DNA of 64,000 nucleotides from contig JADJEV010000001.1 of assembly GCA_016708905.1 (NCBI GenBank), positions 124,001 to 188,000 of the forward strand, given 5' to 3'. The DNA is from Candidatus Methylophosphatis roskildensis. GTDB lineage: Bacteria; Pseudomonadota; Gammaproteobacteria; Burkholderiales; Rhodocyclaceae. The position numbers were made by a program, and so were the translations under genes. This document shows, piece by piece, positions 1 to 8,800 of this stretch. Position 1 is the first letter of the stretch; the number at the start of each line of letters is the position of its first letter. Under the pieces are notes generated by a model. It searched no databases and was not told the DNA's origin. It saw only the letters and a program-made list of their open reading frames with translations.

Positions 1-166
1 TGGTGCGCGGCGCATGGGAAGGCAACTGGTCATGGCGCCGCGCGACACTCGCCGAGGCCAGGTAGTCGCAAGGCTATCGATGCTTGCCGGCTTTTAGCTC
101 GACGCCACCTTCCTGCGACTGGCGAGTTCCGCAAGCGTCGGCCTGCGCCCCACGAGTGCCTGAGCC

Positions 167-784
167 CTATTCGTTGCGCCCGAGCTCCGTCACATGGCGC
201 ACCAGTTCAGCCAGCGACGCGGCATGCATCTTTTCCATGATGCGTGCCCGATGCTGCTCGACCGTCTTCATGCTGATGCCCAGGTTCTCGGCAATTACCT
301 TGTTCTGCCGACCGGCAATGATCCCTTCCAGCACTTGCTTTTCGCGCGGTGTCAGTGTCGCCAGCCGCGCCTCGACGGTCGCGCGCTTGACACGCTCCCG
401 CCGCCGCTTTGCACTGATTGCGATCGCCTGCTCCACGCGGTCGAGCAACAGTTGTTCGTCGAACGGCTTTTGCAGAAAATCGAGCGCGCCACCGCGCATC
501 GCGCGCACGACCATCGGCACATCGCCGTGTCCGGAGATGAAGATGATCGGCGCATCGACCCGCAAGCTCTCGAGACGCTCCTGCATTTCGAGGCCGCTGA
601 TGCCCGGCATTCGCACGTCCAGCACCAGGCAGCCGGCCAGCTTCAGGCTGGATTCGTCTTCCATCAGTTGCAGGCAGTTTGCGTAAGACCTTGCCTGAAC
701 ACCGAGCGTCTCAATCAGCATGCAGACCGACATACGGACCATTTCGTCGTCGTCGACCACGCAAACCAGATCATGTTCAGTCAT
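167..784 (-). CDS. FixJ/NarL-type response regulator
   Basis: 205-residue two-component response regulator that should activate or repress transcription when phosphorylated by the kinase encoded just upstream. The receiver domain fills residues 5-120, with acidic residues D11/D12, phospho-acceptor D56 (VLDVRMPG) and K106 in FLQKPF. A LuxR-type helix-turn-helix follows (LTPREKQVL and SMKTVEQHRARIMEKM, about 140-200). The ATG at 784 is chosen because it gives MTEHDLVCVVDDD, the normal receiver start, and overlaps the kinase stop codon by 8 bases, implying coupling. The frame stays open upstream to 916, but that part is inside the kinase gene. The closest known arrangement is FixL/FixJ or TodS/TodR; the signal and targets cannot be read from sequence. 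Confidence 0.93.
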   Translation of the reverse strand: MTEHDLVCVVDDDEMVRMSVCMLIETLGVQARSYANCLQLMEDESSLKLAGCLVLDVRMPGISGLEMQERLESLRVDAPIIFISGHGDVPMVVRAMRGGALDFLQKPFDEQLLLDRVEQAIAISAKRRRERVKRATVEARLATLTPREKQVLEGIIAGRQNKVIAENLGISMKTVEQHRARIMEKMHAASLAELVRHVTELGRNE

Positions 785-3041
785 GCCGGCCTTTCCGTAC
801 GATCGGCACCGCAAACCGGAATGCGGCGCCCCGGCGTCGGGTCGGTTCGAACCACAGGCGCCCGCCGTGATTCTCGACGATGGTTCTGCAGATCGCCAAC
901 CCCAGTCCGACCCCATCGGGCTTGGTCGTCACGAAGGGCTCGAACAGCCCTGCCCGAACCTTTTCGGACAAGCCCTCTCCCAGATCGGCTACCTCGCACT
1001 CTATCGAATCGTTCCCACCCAAGGCAGTGCGTATCGTCAGACGGCGCTCACCTTCGGTAGACTCCATCGCCTCGATGCCGTTCTTGATCAGATTCATCAC
1101 CAGTTGCTCGAGGCTGCTGCGATCTCCACTTGCCGGCGGAAGCTCGTCCTGGAGTTCGAGCGCGATCTGAACGCCGGCGGCAAGTGCGTCGAGTTCGGCG
1201 AACCGACACATGTCGGTCACCACCTGATTGATCTGCACTGGCGCGAAACTCACCTCCCCCTTGCGGACGAAGTTGCGAGCCCGTCGCACGATCTCCCCGG
1301 CACGCATGGCTTGTTCGGCAATGATCTCGAGCGTCGCCTTAACTTGCTCGGGGGCGCTGTCACCAAGGCGGCGCAAACCCAGTGCACTGAAATTCCGGAT
1401 CGCGGTAAGAGGCTGGTTGAGTTCGTGTGCCAGGGCCGAGGCCATCTCGCCCAGGGTGATCAGTCGCCCGGCATGGGCCAGTTGCTCCTGCTCGTTGCGG
1501 TCCCGTTCTTCGCGCTGCTTGGTCTCCTGGATGTCGCGCAGCGTTCCGATCACGCGGGAGGGGCGATTGAGCGAGCCATACTCCATGATCTTTCCGCGTA
1601 GCGCGACCCATTTGTGCGAGCCATCCCTGCAACGCATGCGCGTTTCTGCTGCCAGGAGCGGCATTTCTCCGGCAAGGTATCGATCGAACAGCTCGCGGGT
1701 CCTTCGGCGTTCATCGGGATGCGCCAGATCGTCCCAGTCGAACCCTTCGGTGAGGTCGTCGGATCCGTAGCCGAGTATCTGCTTGAACTGGCGCGACAGC
1801 ATGATCCGCCCGGACAGCAGATCCCAGTCCCACAGGCCGTCGCCATGCCCTTCCAGGGCGAACTGCCAGCGTTGCTCCGAGGCGCGCAGGTCTTCCATCA
1901 TGCGCCGGCTGTGCGTGATGTCGCGATGGGTGCCGAGCATGCGTAGCGGCTTGCCCGAAGCATCACGTGACAGTATCTTGCCGCGGGCGGCGAACCACTT
2001 GTAGGTGCCATCAGCGCAACGCAGCCGGAACTCGGACTGGTACAGCGGTGTGTCCCCGCGCTGATATGCATCCAGGTTTCCATAGACGTACTGCTTGTCG
2101 TCCGGATGGATCAGCTTGTTCCACACCAGGCCCGGACTCTCGCCGTCGTACCCCAGCATTTCCCGCCAGCGCGGTGACTGGTAGAACTCGTTGCTCGCGA
2201 TGTTCCAGTCCCACACGCCATCGCCGGCCCCTTCGAGCGCAAAGCGCCAGCGTTCCTCGGCTTCCCGAAGCCGTTCGAGCGTGCGCCGCTCGTCGGTGAC
2301 ATCGCGCACCACCGCGAGCACCAGCAGATTGTCGCGCTGGTTGGTGAATGACAAAGTAATCTCGGCCAGAAAGTGCGAGCCATCCTGTCGACGGTGAGTC
2401 GTCGCCGGAATGAAGGCCGGGCGCGCCGAGAACAGATCCTCGATCGGACTCTCATCGCCAAACAGGCGGGCCGCATTCAGTCCGAGCATTTCCTCGCGCG
2501 GATAGCCGTAAAGCACGGTCGCGCTCGGATTCGCGTCGACGACGCGTCCGGCTGCATTCAACAGAACGATCGGATAGGGTGCGGCATCGAATACGGCTCG
2601 GTACTTGAGTTCAGAATCGAGTCGCGCGCGCTCTTGCTGAGTGCGTCCGGTGATATCGCGGATGGATAGCAGCGCGAGATCCCGCCCATCACGATGGAAG
2701 TAGCGCGCGACAATCTCGGCCGGAAAACGGGATTCGTCGGAACGACGATGAAATCGCAGCGGGATGCGCTCGCGCCGCTCGCCAATCGGGTCGTTCCTTT
2801 GCGCGGAATCGGCCGACAGGTCGCCATAGCCCAGCTTCTGCAGTTGCTCGGGCGCTTGGCCGTAGAGCCGGCCGGCGGCGGGGTTGGCGTCGAGAATCGA
2901 CAAGGACTCGCAATCAACTACCAGCATCGCCTCGGCGGCTGCAAGGAACGTCTGCTCGAGCTGAATCCCGAGCGTGTGCAGCCGCCCACGCGGTTGCGGT
3001 GCAGCGTCTTCAGGTCCGGCGATGTGTCGTCGAGTGCTCAT
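777..3041 (-). CDS. multi-PAS sensor histidine kinase
   Basis: 754-residue sensor kinase with no obvious membrane segment, so probably cytoplasmic. Four PAS-like modules follow one another (about 25-135, 140-255, 260-385, 390-515); the last two carry PAC motifs ending in GTHRDIT and GTLRDIQ. The kinase core has the H box around residue 536 (LAHELNQPLTAI), N box (NLIKNGIEAM), G1 (DLGEGL), F (LFEPFVTTK) and G2 (GVGLGL). The ELNQPL form of the H box is that of FixL/DctB-type kinases. I see no haem-binding signature that would make it a true oxygen sensor. It forms an operon with the FixJ-like regulator, whose start codon it overlaps. The ligand is unknown; stacked PAS domains suggest integration of several signals. 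Confidence 0.92.
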   Translation of the reverse strand: MSTRRHIAGPEDAAPQPRGRLHTLGIQLEQTFLAAAEAMLVVDCESLSILDANPAAGRLYGQAPEQLQKLGYGDLSADSAQRNDPIGERRERIPLRFHRRSDESRFPAEIVARYFHRDGRDLALLSIRDITGRTQQERARLDSELKYRAVFDAAPYPIVLLNAAGRVVDANPSATVLYGYPREEMLGLNAARLFGDESPIEDLFSARPAFIPATTHRRQDGSHFLAEITLSFTNQRDNLLVLAVVRDVTDERRTLERLREAEERWRFALEGAGDGVWDWNIASNEFYQSPRWREMLGYDGESPGLVWNKLIHPDDKQYVYGNLDAYQRGDTPLYQSEFRLRCADGTYKWFAARGKILSRDASGKPLRMLGTHRDITHSRRMMEDLRASEQRWQFALEGHGDGLWDWDLLSGRIMLSRQFKQILGYGSDDLTEGFDWDDLAHPDERRRTRELFDRYLAGEMPLLAAETRMRCRDGSHKWVALRGKIMEYGSLNRPSRVIGTLRDIQETKQREERDRNEQEQLAHAGRLITLGEMASALAHELNQPLTAIRNFSALGLRRLGDSAPEQVKATLEIIAEQAMRAGEIVRRARNFVRKGEVSFAPVQINQVVTDMCRFAELDALAAGVQIALELQDELPPASGDRSSLEQLVMNLIKNGIEAMESTEGERRLTIRTALGGNDSIECEVADLGEGLSEKVRAGLFEPFVTTKPDGVGLGLAICRTIVENHGGRLWFEPTRRRGAAFRFAVPIVRKGRHD

Positions 3042-3153
3042 CGCGCCGGCGGACGGAACAACGGCGCATTGCCGACGTGCGCGGTCTGCGAACCCTGGCG
3101 ATGATCGCTCTCTTGGCCTATCGTCAGCATGGCTGGACGGGCCGCCAGTCGCG

Positions 3154-3320
3154 CTAGTACTGCGCCCCGGGGGTATCGGAACAAAATGAAAGCGATGGAT
3201 TCGGCCCGAGGGCTAGGCGCAAACCGCAGCGATACCAAGTGGTATCGCGAGGATTTGCAACGACGCCGTCGGGTCGAAGACGCGCTTTCATGTTTCGATA
3301 CCCCCGGGGCGCAGTACTAG
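3154..3320. repeat. 167-bp CTAG-bounded palindromic element
   Basis: The outer 25 bases (3154-3178) are a perfect inverted copy of 3296-3320, and both ends read CTAG. Complementarity continues imperfectly inward (AACA and TGAAAGCG blocks) to a central perfect 8-bp palindrome with a 2-base loop, CGATACCA-AG-TGGTATCG, around 3230-3247. The whole element could fold into one long hairpin. It carries no ORF and sits between ffh and the kinase gene. The ffh stop codon (TAG) is inside the right terminal CTAG. This looks like a MITE or REP-type non-autonomous element inserted at a CTAG target; IS5- and IS630-type transposases are known to favour such sites. The family is not identified. Confidence 0.8.
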
Positions 3321-4675
3321 TGCGGCATTCCCGGCAGCATGCCCTTCATACCGCGCATCAACTTCTGCATGCCACCTTTCGACATTTGCTTCATCACCTT
3401 CTGCGTCTGCTCGAATTGGTTGAGCAGGCGGTTCACCTCTTGCACCGACACGCCGCTGCCGGCGGCGATGCGACGTTTGCGGCTGGCCTTGATGAGATCC
3501 GGCTTGCAGCGTTCGAGGGACGTCATCGAGTTGATGATGCCCTCGATACGACGAATCGATTTTTCCTCGACCCCGCCCTGCATCTGACCCGCTGCCTGGG
3601 CAAACTGGGCGGGCAACTTGTCCAGCAGGGACGACAGGCCGCCCATCTTGCGCATCTGGGAAATCTGCTCCTTAAAATCGTTCAGGTCGAAGCCCTTTCC
3701 GGTCTTGAGCTTCTGGGCAAAGGCCTTGGCCTTTTCCTCGTCCACGTTCTTGCGTGCTTCCTCTACCAATCCGAGGATGTCGCCCATTCCCAGAATGCGG
3801 GACGCCATGCGGTCGGGGTGGAACTCCTCAATCCCGCTGAGCTTTTCGCCGACGCCGGCGAATTTGAGCGGCTTGCCGGTCACGTGCCGCACCGACAACG
3901 CGGCGCCGCCGCGTGAATCTCCGTCGAGTTTGGTGAGTATCACGCCAGTAAGCGGCAGGTTCGCGTTGAATGCTCGCGCCGAGTTCACGGCATCCTGACC
4001 AAGCATGCTGTCAACCACGAACAGGGTTTCGACTGGCCGCAGTTGCGTGTGCAGGGACCGGATCTCTTGCATCATCGCTTCATCGATGCCCAGCCGGCCC
4101 GCCGTATCGACGAACAGGACGTCGTAGTAATGACGTTTCGCATGATCCAGCGCGGCGGCTGCAATATCGGCCGGCGTCTGCCCAGCCTGCGACGGAAAGA
4201 AGTCGATTCCGGCCTGTTCTGCAACCAGGCGAAGCTGTTCTATGGCGGCCGGACGGTAGACGTCACAGGACACGGCCAGAACCTTCTTCTTCTGCGTCTC
4301 GCGCAACAGCCTGCCGAGTTTGGCGGTCGTGGTTGTCTTGCCCGCCCCCTGCAATCCCGCCATGAGAATGATCGCCGGCGGCTGGCTGGCGAGATCCAGA
4401 CCTGCGTGTGCCCCGCCCATCAATTCTGTCAGTTCGCGATGCACCACGCCGACGAACGCCTGGCCAGGCGTAAGCGAACCGACAACCTCCTCACCTACCG
4501 CCCGCTGCTTGACCCGCGCGATGAAATCCTTGACCACCGGCAAGGCCACGTCGGCTTCGAGCAGCGCCATGCGGACCTCGCGCAGCGCATCGGCGATATT
4601 GTCTTCGGTCAGGCGCGCATGTCCTCGCACCGTCTTTACGACTCGGGCGAGACGCTGGGTCAGGTTGTCGAGCAT
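3317..4675 (-). CDS. ffh: signal recognition particle protein Ffh
   Basis: SRP54-type GTPase of 452 residues, the usual Ffh length. It binds 4.5S RNA and signal sequences of nascent inner-membrane proteins and docks with FtsY. The N domain is residues 1-90. The GTPase domain has the P-loop (GLQGAGKTTTT, about 107), DTAGRL (about 190) and TKLDGDSRGG (about 248). The methionine-rich M domain runs from about 300 to the end and finishes MRGMKGMLPGMPH. The TAG stop lies in the terminal CTAG of the adjacent palindromic element. It is divergent from the CcsA-like gene, a common ffh neighbour in Proteobacteria. Confidence 0.98.
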   Translation of the reverse strand: MLDNLTQRLARVVKTVRGHARLTEDNIADALREVRMALLEADVALPVVKDFIARVKQRAVGEEVVGSLTPGQAFVGVVHRELTELMGGAHAGLDLASQPPAIILMAGLQGAGKTTTTAKLGRLLRETQKKKVLAVSCDVYRPAAIEQLRLVAEQAGIDFFPSQAGQTPADIAAAALDHAKRHYYDVLFVDTAGRLGIDEAMMQEIRSLHTQLRPVETLFVVDSMLGQDAVNSARAFNANLPLTGVILTKLDGDSRGGAALSVRHVTGKPLKFAGVGEKLSGIEEFHPDRMASRILGMGDILGLVEEARKNVDEEKAKAFAQKLKTGKGFDLNDFKEQISQMRKMGGLSSLLDKLPAQFAQAAGQMQGGVEEKSIRRIEGIINSMTSLERCKPDLIKASRKRRIAAGSGVSVQEVNRLLNQFEQTQKVMKQMSKGGMQKLMRGMKGMLPGMPH

Positions 4676-4747
4676 CGGAGGTACCAGGCCGTTGGCGAAC
4701 GATATTCAGCATCCGTCAGGAGGATGCCCATGCGGTAAACTGACTCG

Positions 4748-5584
4748 ATGACGATTCTACTGCAAGTGCTTCCAGCGGCACTCTACGCGGTGCTCGGAAT
4801 TCACTTCTGGCGCACCCGCTGGGCCGACTCGGGCCCGCTGGTTGGCGCCAACCCCACGCTCCGCCGTCTGACACCATGGGAACGGTTGACGCTGCTGTCG
4901 GGGATCCTGCTCCATGGTGCAGGGCTGTACTTGTTGTTGTTTCCTGGCGGTGACATGCGTTTCGGGTTCAGCTACGCCCTCTCGCTGATCGTCTGGCTTG
5001 CTCTGGTTTTCTATTGGATCGAGAACTTCTACGCCCGGATCGAGGGATTGCAGACTTTGGCGATGCCGGTGGCGGCGGTTTGCATTTTGTTGTCGCTCGC
5101 TTATCCAGGCCAGCATCTGCTCGCAAATGCCGGATCGCCGGTGTTTCGCGTGCATTTCATGATGGCCATGCTGGCTTACAGCCTGTTTACCCTCGCCGCG
5201 CTTCACGCACTGCTGATGGCGGCGGCCGAGAAACGCCTGCACGAGGGCAGGCTGTCTCGTGCCCTGGCAGGATTGCCGCCACTACTGACGATGGAGTCCC
5301 TGCTGTTTCGCTTGATCGCGATCGCATTCGTACTGCTCACGCTGACGCTGGGTACCGGGATCGTGTTTTCCGAATCGCTGTTCGGCAAGGCGTTTCGCTT
5401 TGATCACAAGACCGTGTTCGCGATCACGTCCTGGCTGATGTTCGGTGCGTTGCTGATAGGTCGCCATTTCCGAGGCTGGCGCGGACGAATAGCGCTGCGC
5501 TGGACCCTCGCCGGGTTCGTGACGCTGCTGTTGGCCTACGTCGGAAGCCGTTTCGTGCTGGAAGTGATCCTGGGCCGGGCTTGA
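4748..5584 (+). CDS. CcsA/YpjD-like cytochrome c assembly family membrane protein
   Basis: 278-residue integral membrane protein with about eight hydrophobic helices spread over its whole length, matching the CytC_asm (CcsA/CcmC/HemX-like) family member usually found divergent from ffh in Proteobacteria and called YpjD. Conserved histidines sit in or next to membrane segments (HGAGLYLL, HFMMAMLAYSLF, HALLMAAAEKRLH). The family includes haem-handling proteins, but the tryptophan-rich WWD haem motif of true CcsA/CcmF is not visible, so a haem role is inference. It starts 72 bases from the divergent ffh start and is followed after 57 bases by the CorC-like gene. Confidence 0.85.
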   Translation: MTILLQVLPAALYAVLGIHFWRTRWADSGPLVGANPTLRRLTPWERLTLLSGILLHGAGLYLLLFPGGDMRFGFSYALSLIVWLALVFYWIENFYARIEGLQTLAMPVAAVCILLSLAYPGQHLLANAGSPVFRVHFMMAMLAYSLFTLAALHALLMAAAEKRLHEGRLSRALAGLPPLLTMESLLFRLIAIAFVLLTLTLGTGIVFSESLFGKAFRFDHKTVFAITSWLMFGALLIGRHFRGWRGRIALRWTLAGFVTLLLAYVGSRFVLEVILGRA

Positions 5585-5641
5585 CGCTCCCGCGGAGCCT
5601 GCCGATACTCAGCGTCAACTCCCTTTGCCTGTCCGATAAAC

Positions 5642-6916
5642 TTGGAAGACATCCCCCTGTCTGCGCTGGCCGGCGCATTGCTGCTCCTGCTGGTCCTGTC
5701 CGGGTTCTTCTCGTTGTCCGAGACGGCCATGATGGCTGCCAATCGTTACCGGCTGCGCGCACTCGCCAAGACCGGACACAGGGGCGCTCAGATGGCAGCC
5801 GATCTGCTGGCGAAGACTGACCGCCTGCTCGGCGTGATCCTGCTTTTCAACAACCTGATCAATGCTGCGGCCGCAACGCTGGTCAGCCTGATAGCCATCC
5901 ATCTGTTCGGTGACGAAAAGTGGGCGCTGGGAATCGGAACCTTGCTGGTTACCTTTCTGATTCTGGTCTTTTCCGAGATCACGCCCAAGGTAATCGGGGC
6001 ACGCAGCGCCGATCGGCTTGCCCCGCTGCTCGGCTTCATTCTGACGCCACTGCTAAGGGTCTTCTCGGGCGTGGTGAACTTCGTCAACCTGTTCGTTTCG
6101 GCCCTGCTCTGGCTGCTCAGGCTCAAGGGGCCGGCTGACAACGAGGTTCACCGTCTGTCGCCCGACGAATTGCGCTCGCTGGTGCTCGAGGCGAGCCACT
6201 TCATTCCGCAAAAGCACCGCAGCATTCTGCTCAACCTGTTCGAACTCGAGGACATCACCGCCGAGGACGTCATGACGCCTCGCGGGACCATCGAAGCAAT
6301 CGACCTGCAGGCTCCGCTGGACGAGATCAAGGCCCAGATCTCGACCAGCTACCATACCCGGCTGCCGGTTTTCGATGGCGATCTCGACAATGTCGTGGGC
6401 ATTCTGCACCAGCGCCGTCTGCTGGCGGCGATCGTATCCGGAGAGCTCGACAAGGAGACCCTGCGCGAACGCCTCGCCAAGCCCTATTTCGTCCCCGGCG
6501 CCACTCCGATCTACTCGCAACTGCAGTTCTTCCAGGAGAACCAGCAGCGGGTAGCACTGGTGGTCGATGAGTACGGCGAGGTCGAGGGACTGGTTACACT
6601 GGAGGACATCATCGAGGAAATCGTCGGCAAGTTCACGACCAGTACGCCAAGTGCGTCCGAACTGGCCTGGGACAGCGAAGACACGGCATTGGTTGAGGGG
6701 CACCGCAGCCTTCGAGAACTCAATCGCAAACTCGGCCTAAACCTTCCCCTGGAAGGGCCGAAAACACTGAATGGACTGATACTCGAGCACTTCGAGGATA
6801 TTCCGGAGGGGGGCATGGGAATTCGCATTGCCGGCGTGCCAATCGAAGTCGTGCAGACGCAGGACCGGATGGTTCGCACCGCCCGCCTGTTCAAGCCTAA
6901 GGCCGAAAATCCGTGA
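5642..6916 (+). CDS. CNNM/CorC-HlyC family transporter
   Basis: 424-residue inner-membrane protein with the three-part CNNM/CorB layout: an N-terminal DUF21 membrane domain (residues 5-150, starting with hydrophobic LAGALLLLLVLSGFFSLSE), a CBS-domain pair (about 205-330, with EDVMTPRGTIEAID and VEGLVTLEDIIEEIVG), and a C-terminal CorC_HlyC domain (about 345-420). Relatives are linked to magnesium or cobalt efflux; substrate is not readable here. The start is a TTG codon at 5642; no earlier in-frame start fits and the DUF21 domain begins directly after it. No strong ribosome-binding site is visible, so weak initiation is likely. Confidence 0.9.
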   Translation: MEDIPLSALAGALLLLLVLSGFFSLSETAMMAANRYRLRALAKTGHRGAQMAADLLAKTDRLLGVILLFNNLINAAAATLVSLIAIHLFGDEKWALGIGTLLVTFLILVFSEITPKVIGARSADRLAPLLGFILTPLLRVFSGVVNFVNLFVSALLWLLRLKGPADNEVHRLSPDELRSLVLEASHFIPQKHRSILLNLFELEDITAEDVMTPRGTIEAIDLQAPLDEIKAQISTSYHTRLPVFDGDLDNVVGILHQRRLLAAIVSGELDKETLRERLAKPYFVPGATPIYSQLQFFQENQQRVALVVDEYGEVEGLVTLEDIIEEIVGKFTTSTPSASELAWDSEDTALVEGHRSLRELNRKLGLNLPLEGPKTLNGLILEHFEDIPEGGMGIRIAGVPIEVVQTQDRMVRTARLFKPKAENP

Positions 6917-7036
6917 AAGGTATTGTGTCCCGGGCATAACTCCCGGCCAGCAAAAGGGAATTGTCCTTTACAAACCAAACTCAGGCGTGCATGATCGAGC
7001 GATCTTGGTCATCAAATCCTGTAAAAACAAGGTGCT

Positions 7037-8755
7037 ATGGCAGCAAACCCACAGATGGCTTTAAGCGGACTGGCTCGCGCCCTCGTGCAGCAAGGGCGTC
7101 TCGCCGAGACTGAAGCCATGCACCTGGCCATGCAGGCCAAGCAGTCGGGACATAGCTTCGCCTCTGAACTGATCGCCAAAGGCTCGATCAAGCCCAGGGA
7201 ACTTGCCATATTTGCTTCGCAAACGTTCGGCTACCCGGTGGGCGATCTGTCGGCGTTCGATGAGTCACAGTTTCCGCGTGACTCGATCGACCACAAGCTG
7301 ATGCAATCCCACATGGTGGTAGCGCTGGCCAGGCGCGGCAACCGCCTCGCAGTCGCCTTGGCAGATCCGACGAATCTGCGGGCACTCGACGAAATCCGGT
7401 TCCAGACCGGGATGGGCGTGGACCCGATTGTCGTCGAAGCCGACAAACTCGTCGCTGCAGTGGCGAGGCTTTCCGAATCCGCGGCAAATGCGCTCAAGGA
7501 ACTGACCGGTGACGAGTTCGACATGGACTTGCTGCACACCGAGGAAGAGGGAACCGACGCCGCTGCAGAAAGTGCCCAAGCCGAGGTCGACGATGCACCG
7601 GTGGTCCGATTCATTCAGAAGATGCTGCTGGATGCAATCAACGAAGGCGCCTCGGACATCCACTTCGAGCCCTACGAGAAGTACTACCGCATTCGCTTCC
7701 GGACCGACGGAATCCTTCGCGAAATTGCCCAACCGCCGCTGATCCTGCGGGAGAAGATCGCGTCCCGAATCAAGGTGATTTCTCGCCTCGACATCGCCGA
7801 AAAGCGGGTGCCGCAGGACGGCCGCATGAAGCTGCAATTGTCAAAGACAAAAGCGATCGATTTTCGCGTCAGCACGCTCCCCACCCTGCACGGGGAAAAA
7901 ATCGTGATGCGGATCCTCGACCCGAGTTCCGCAATGCTCGGAATCGAGGCACTGGGCTATGAACCAGACCAGCGCGCAACGATGATGGCAGCGATCGGGC
8001 GTCCCTACGGCATGATTCTGGTGACCGGCCCGACCGGCAGCGGCAAGACCGTTTCCCTGTATACCTGTCTCAACCTGCTCAACAAGCCTGGCACGAACAT
8101 TTCGACTGCGGAAGACCCCGCGGAAATCAACCTTGCGGGAATCAATCAGGTCAACGTCAACGAGAAGGCCGGGCTGACTTTTGCGAGTGCGTTGCGGGCG
8201 TTTCTGCGGCAGGATCCGGACATCATCATGGTGGGCGAAATTCGAGATCTCGAAACAGCCGAGATCTCGGTCAAGGCCGCCCAGACGGGCCACCTGGTTC
8301 TTTCGACGCTTCATACCAACGACGCCCCTTCGACTCTGTCGCGCCTGGCAAACATGGGCGTGCCCTCGTTCAACATCGCCTCCAGCGTGATTCTGATCAC
8401 CGCGCAACGATTGGCACGCAAGCTTTGCTCCTGCAAGAAACCTCTCTCGGTGCCGGTCGAAGCGCTGTTGCAGGCCGGCTTTTCCGAGTCCGACCTCGAT
8501 GGCTCCTGGCAATTGCACGGCCCGACCGGCTGCGATCGATGCAAAGGGTCGGGTTACAAGGGGCGCGTCGGCATATACCAGGTGATGCCGATTTCGGAAG
8601 ATATGCAGCGCATCATCATGACCACTGGCAATTCCATGGAACTTGCCGAACAAGCTCAGCGCGAAGGCGTTAGGGATCTGCGCCAATCCGGCCTTCTCAA
8701 GGTCAAGCAGGGCGTGACGTCTCTGGAAGAAGTACTCGCCACGACCAACGAATAA
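7037..8755 (+). CDS. pilB: type IV pilus assembly ATPase PilB
   Basis: 572-residue hexameric ATPase that powers pilus extension from the cytoplasmic side of the inner membrane. It has the N-terminal MshEN/T2SSE-N domain (residues 1-160) and the GspE-type ATPase domain with Walker A GPTGSGKT (about 331), Asp box (EDPAE), Walker B (IIMVGEIRD) and His box (GHLVLSTLHTND). The tetracysteine zinc motif typical of PilB is present (CSCKK and CDRCKGSG, about 458-510). It is the first gene of pilB-pilC-pilD, with pilC 45 bases downstream. The ATG follows an AAGGTG-like site at the right spacing. Confidence 0.97.
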   Translation: MAANPQMALSGLARALVQQGRLAETEAMHLAMQAKQSGHSFASELIAKGSIKPRELAIFASQTFGYPVGDLSAFDESQFPRDSIDHKLMQSHMVVALARRGNRLAVALADPTNLRALDEIRFQTGMGVDPIVVEADKLVAAVARLSESAANALKELTGDEFDMDLLHTEEEGTDAAAESAQAEVDDAPVVRFIQKMLLDAINEGASDIHFEPYEKYYRIRFRTDGILREIAQPPLILREKIASRIKVISRLDIAEKRVPQDGRMKLQLSKTKAIDFRVSTLPTLHGEKIVMRILDPSSAMLGIEALGYEPDQRATMMAAIGRPYGMILVTGPTGSGKTVSLYTCLNLLNKPGTNISTAEDPAEINLAGINQVNVNEKAGLTFASALRAFLRQDPDIIMVGEIRDLETAEISVKAAQTGHLVLSTLHTNDAPSTLSRLANMGVPSFNIASSVILITAQRLARKLCSCKKPLSVPVEALLQAGFSESDLDGSWQLHGPTGCDRCKGSGYKGRVGIYQVMPISEDMQRIIMTTGNSMELAEQAQREGVRDLRQSGLLKVKQGVTSLEEVLATTNE

Positions 8756-8800
8756 ATCACTGAAATTTTGGCCTGCGCGCAACGCAGACAGGAGAACACC

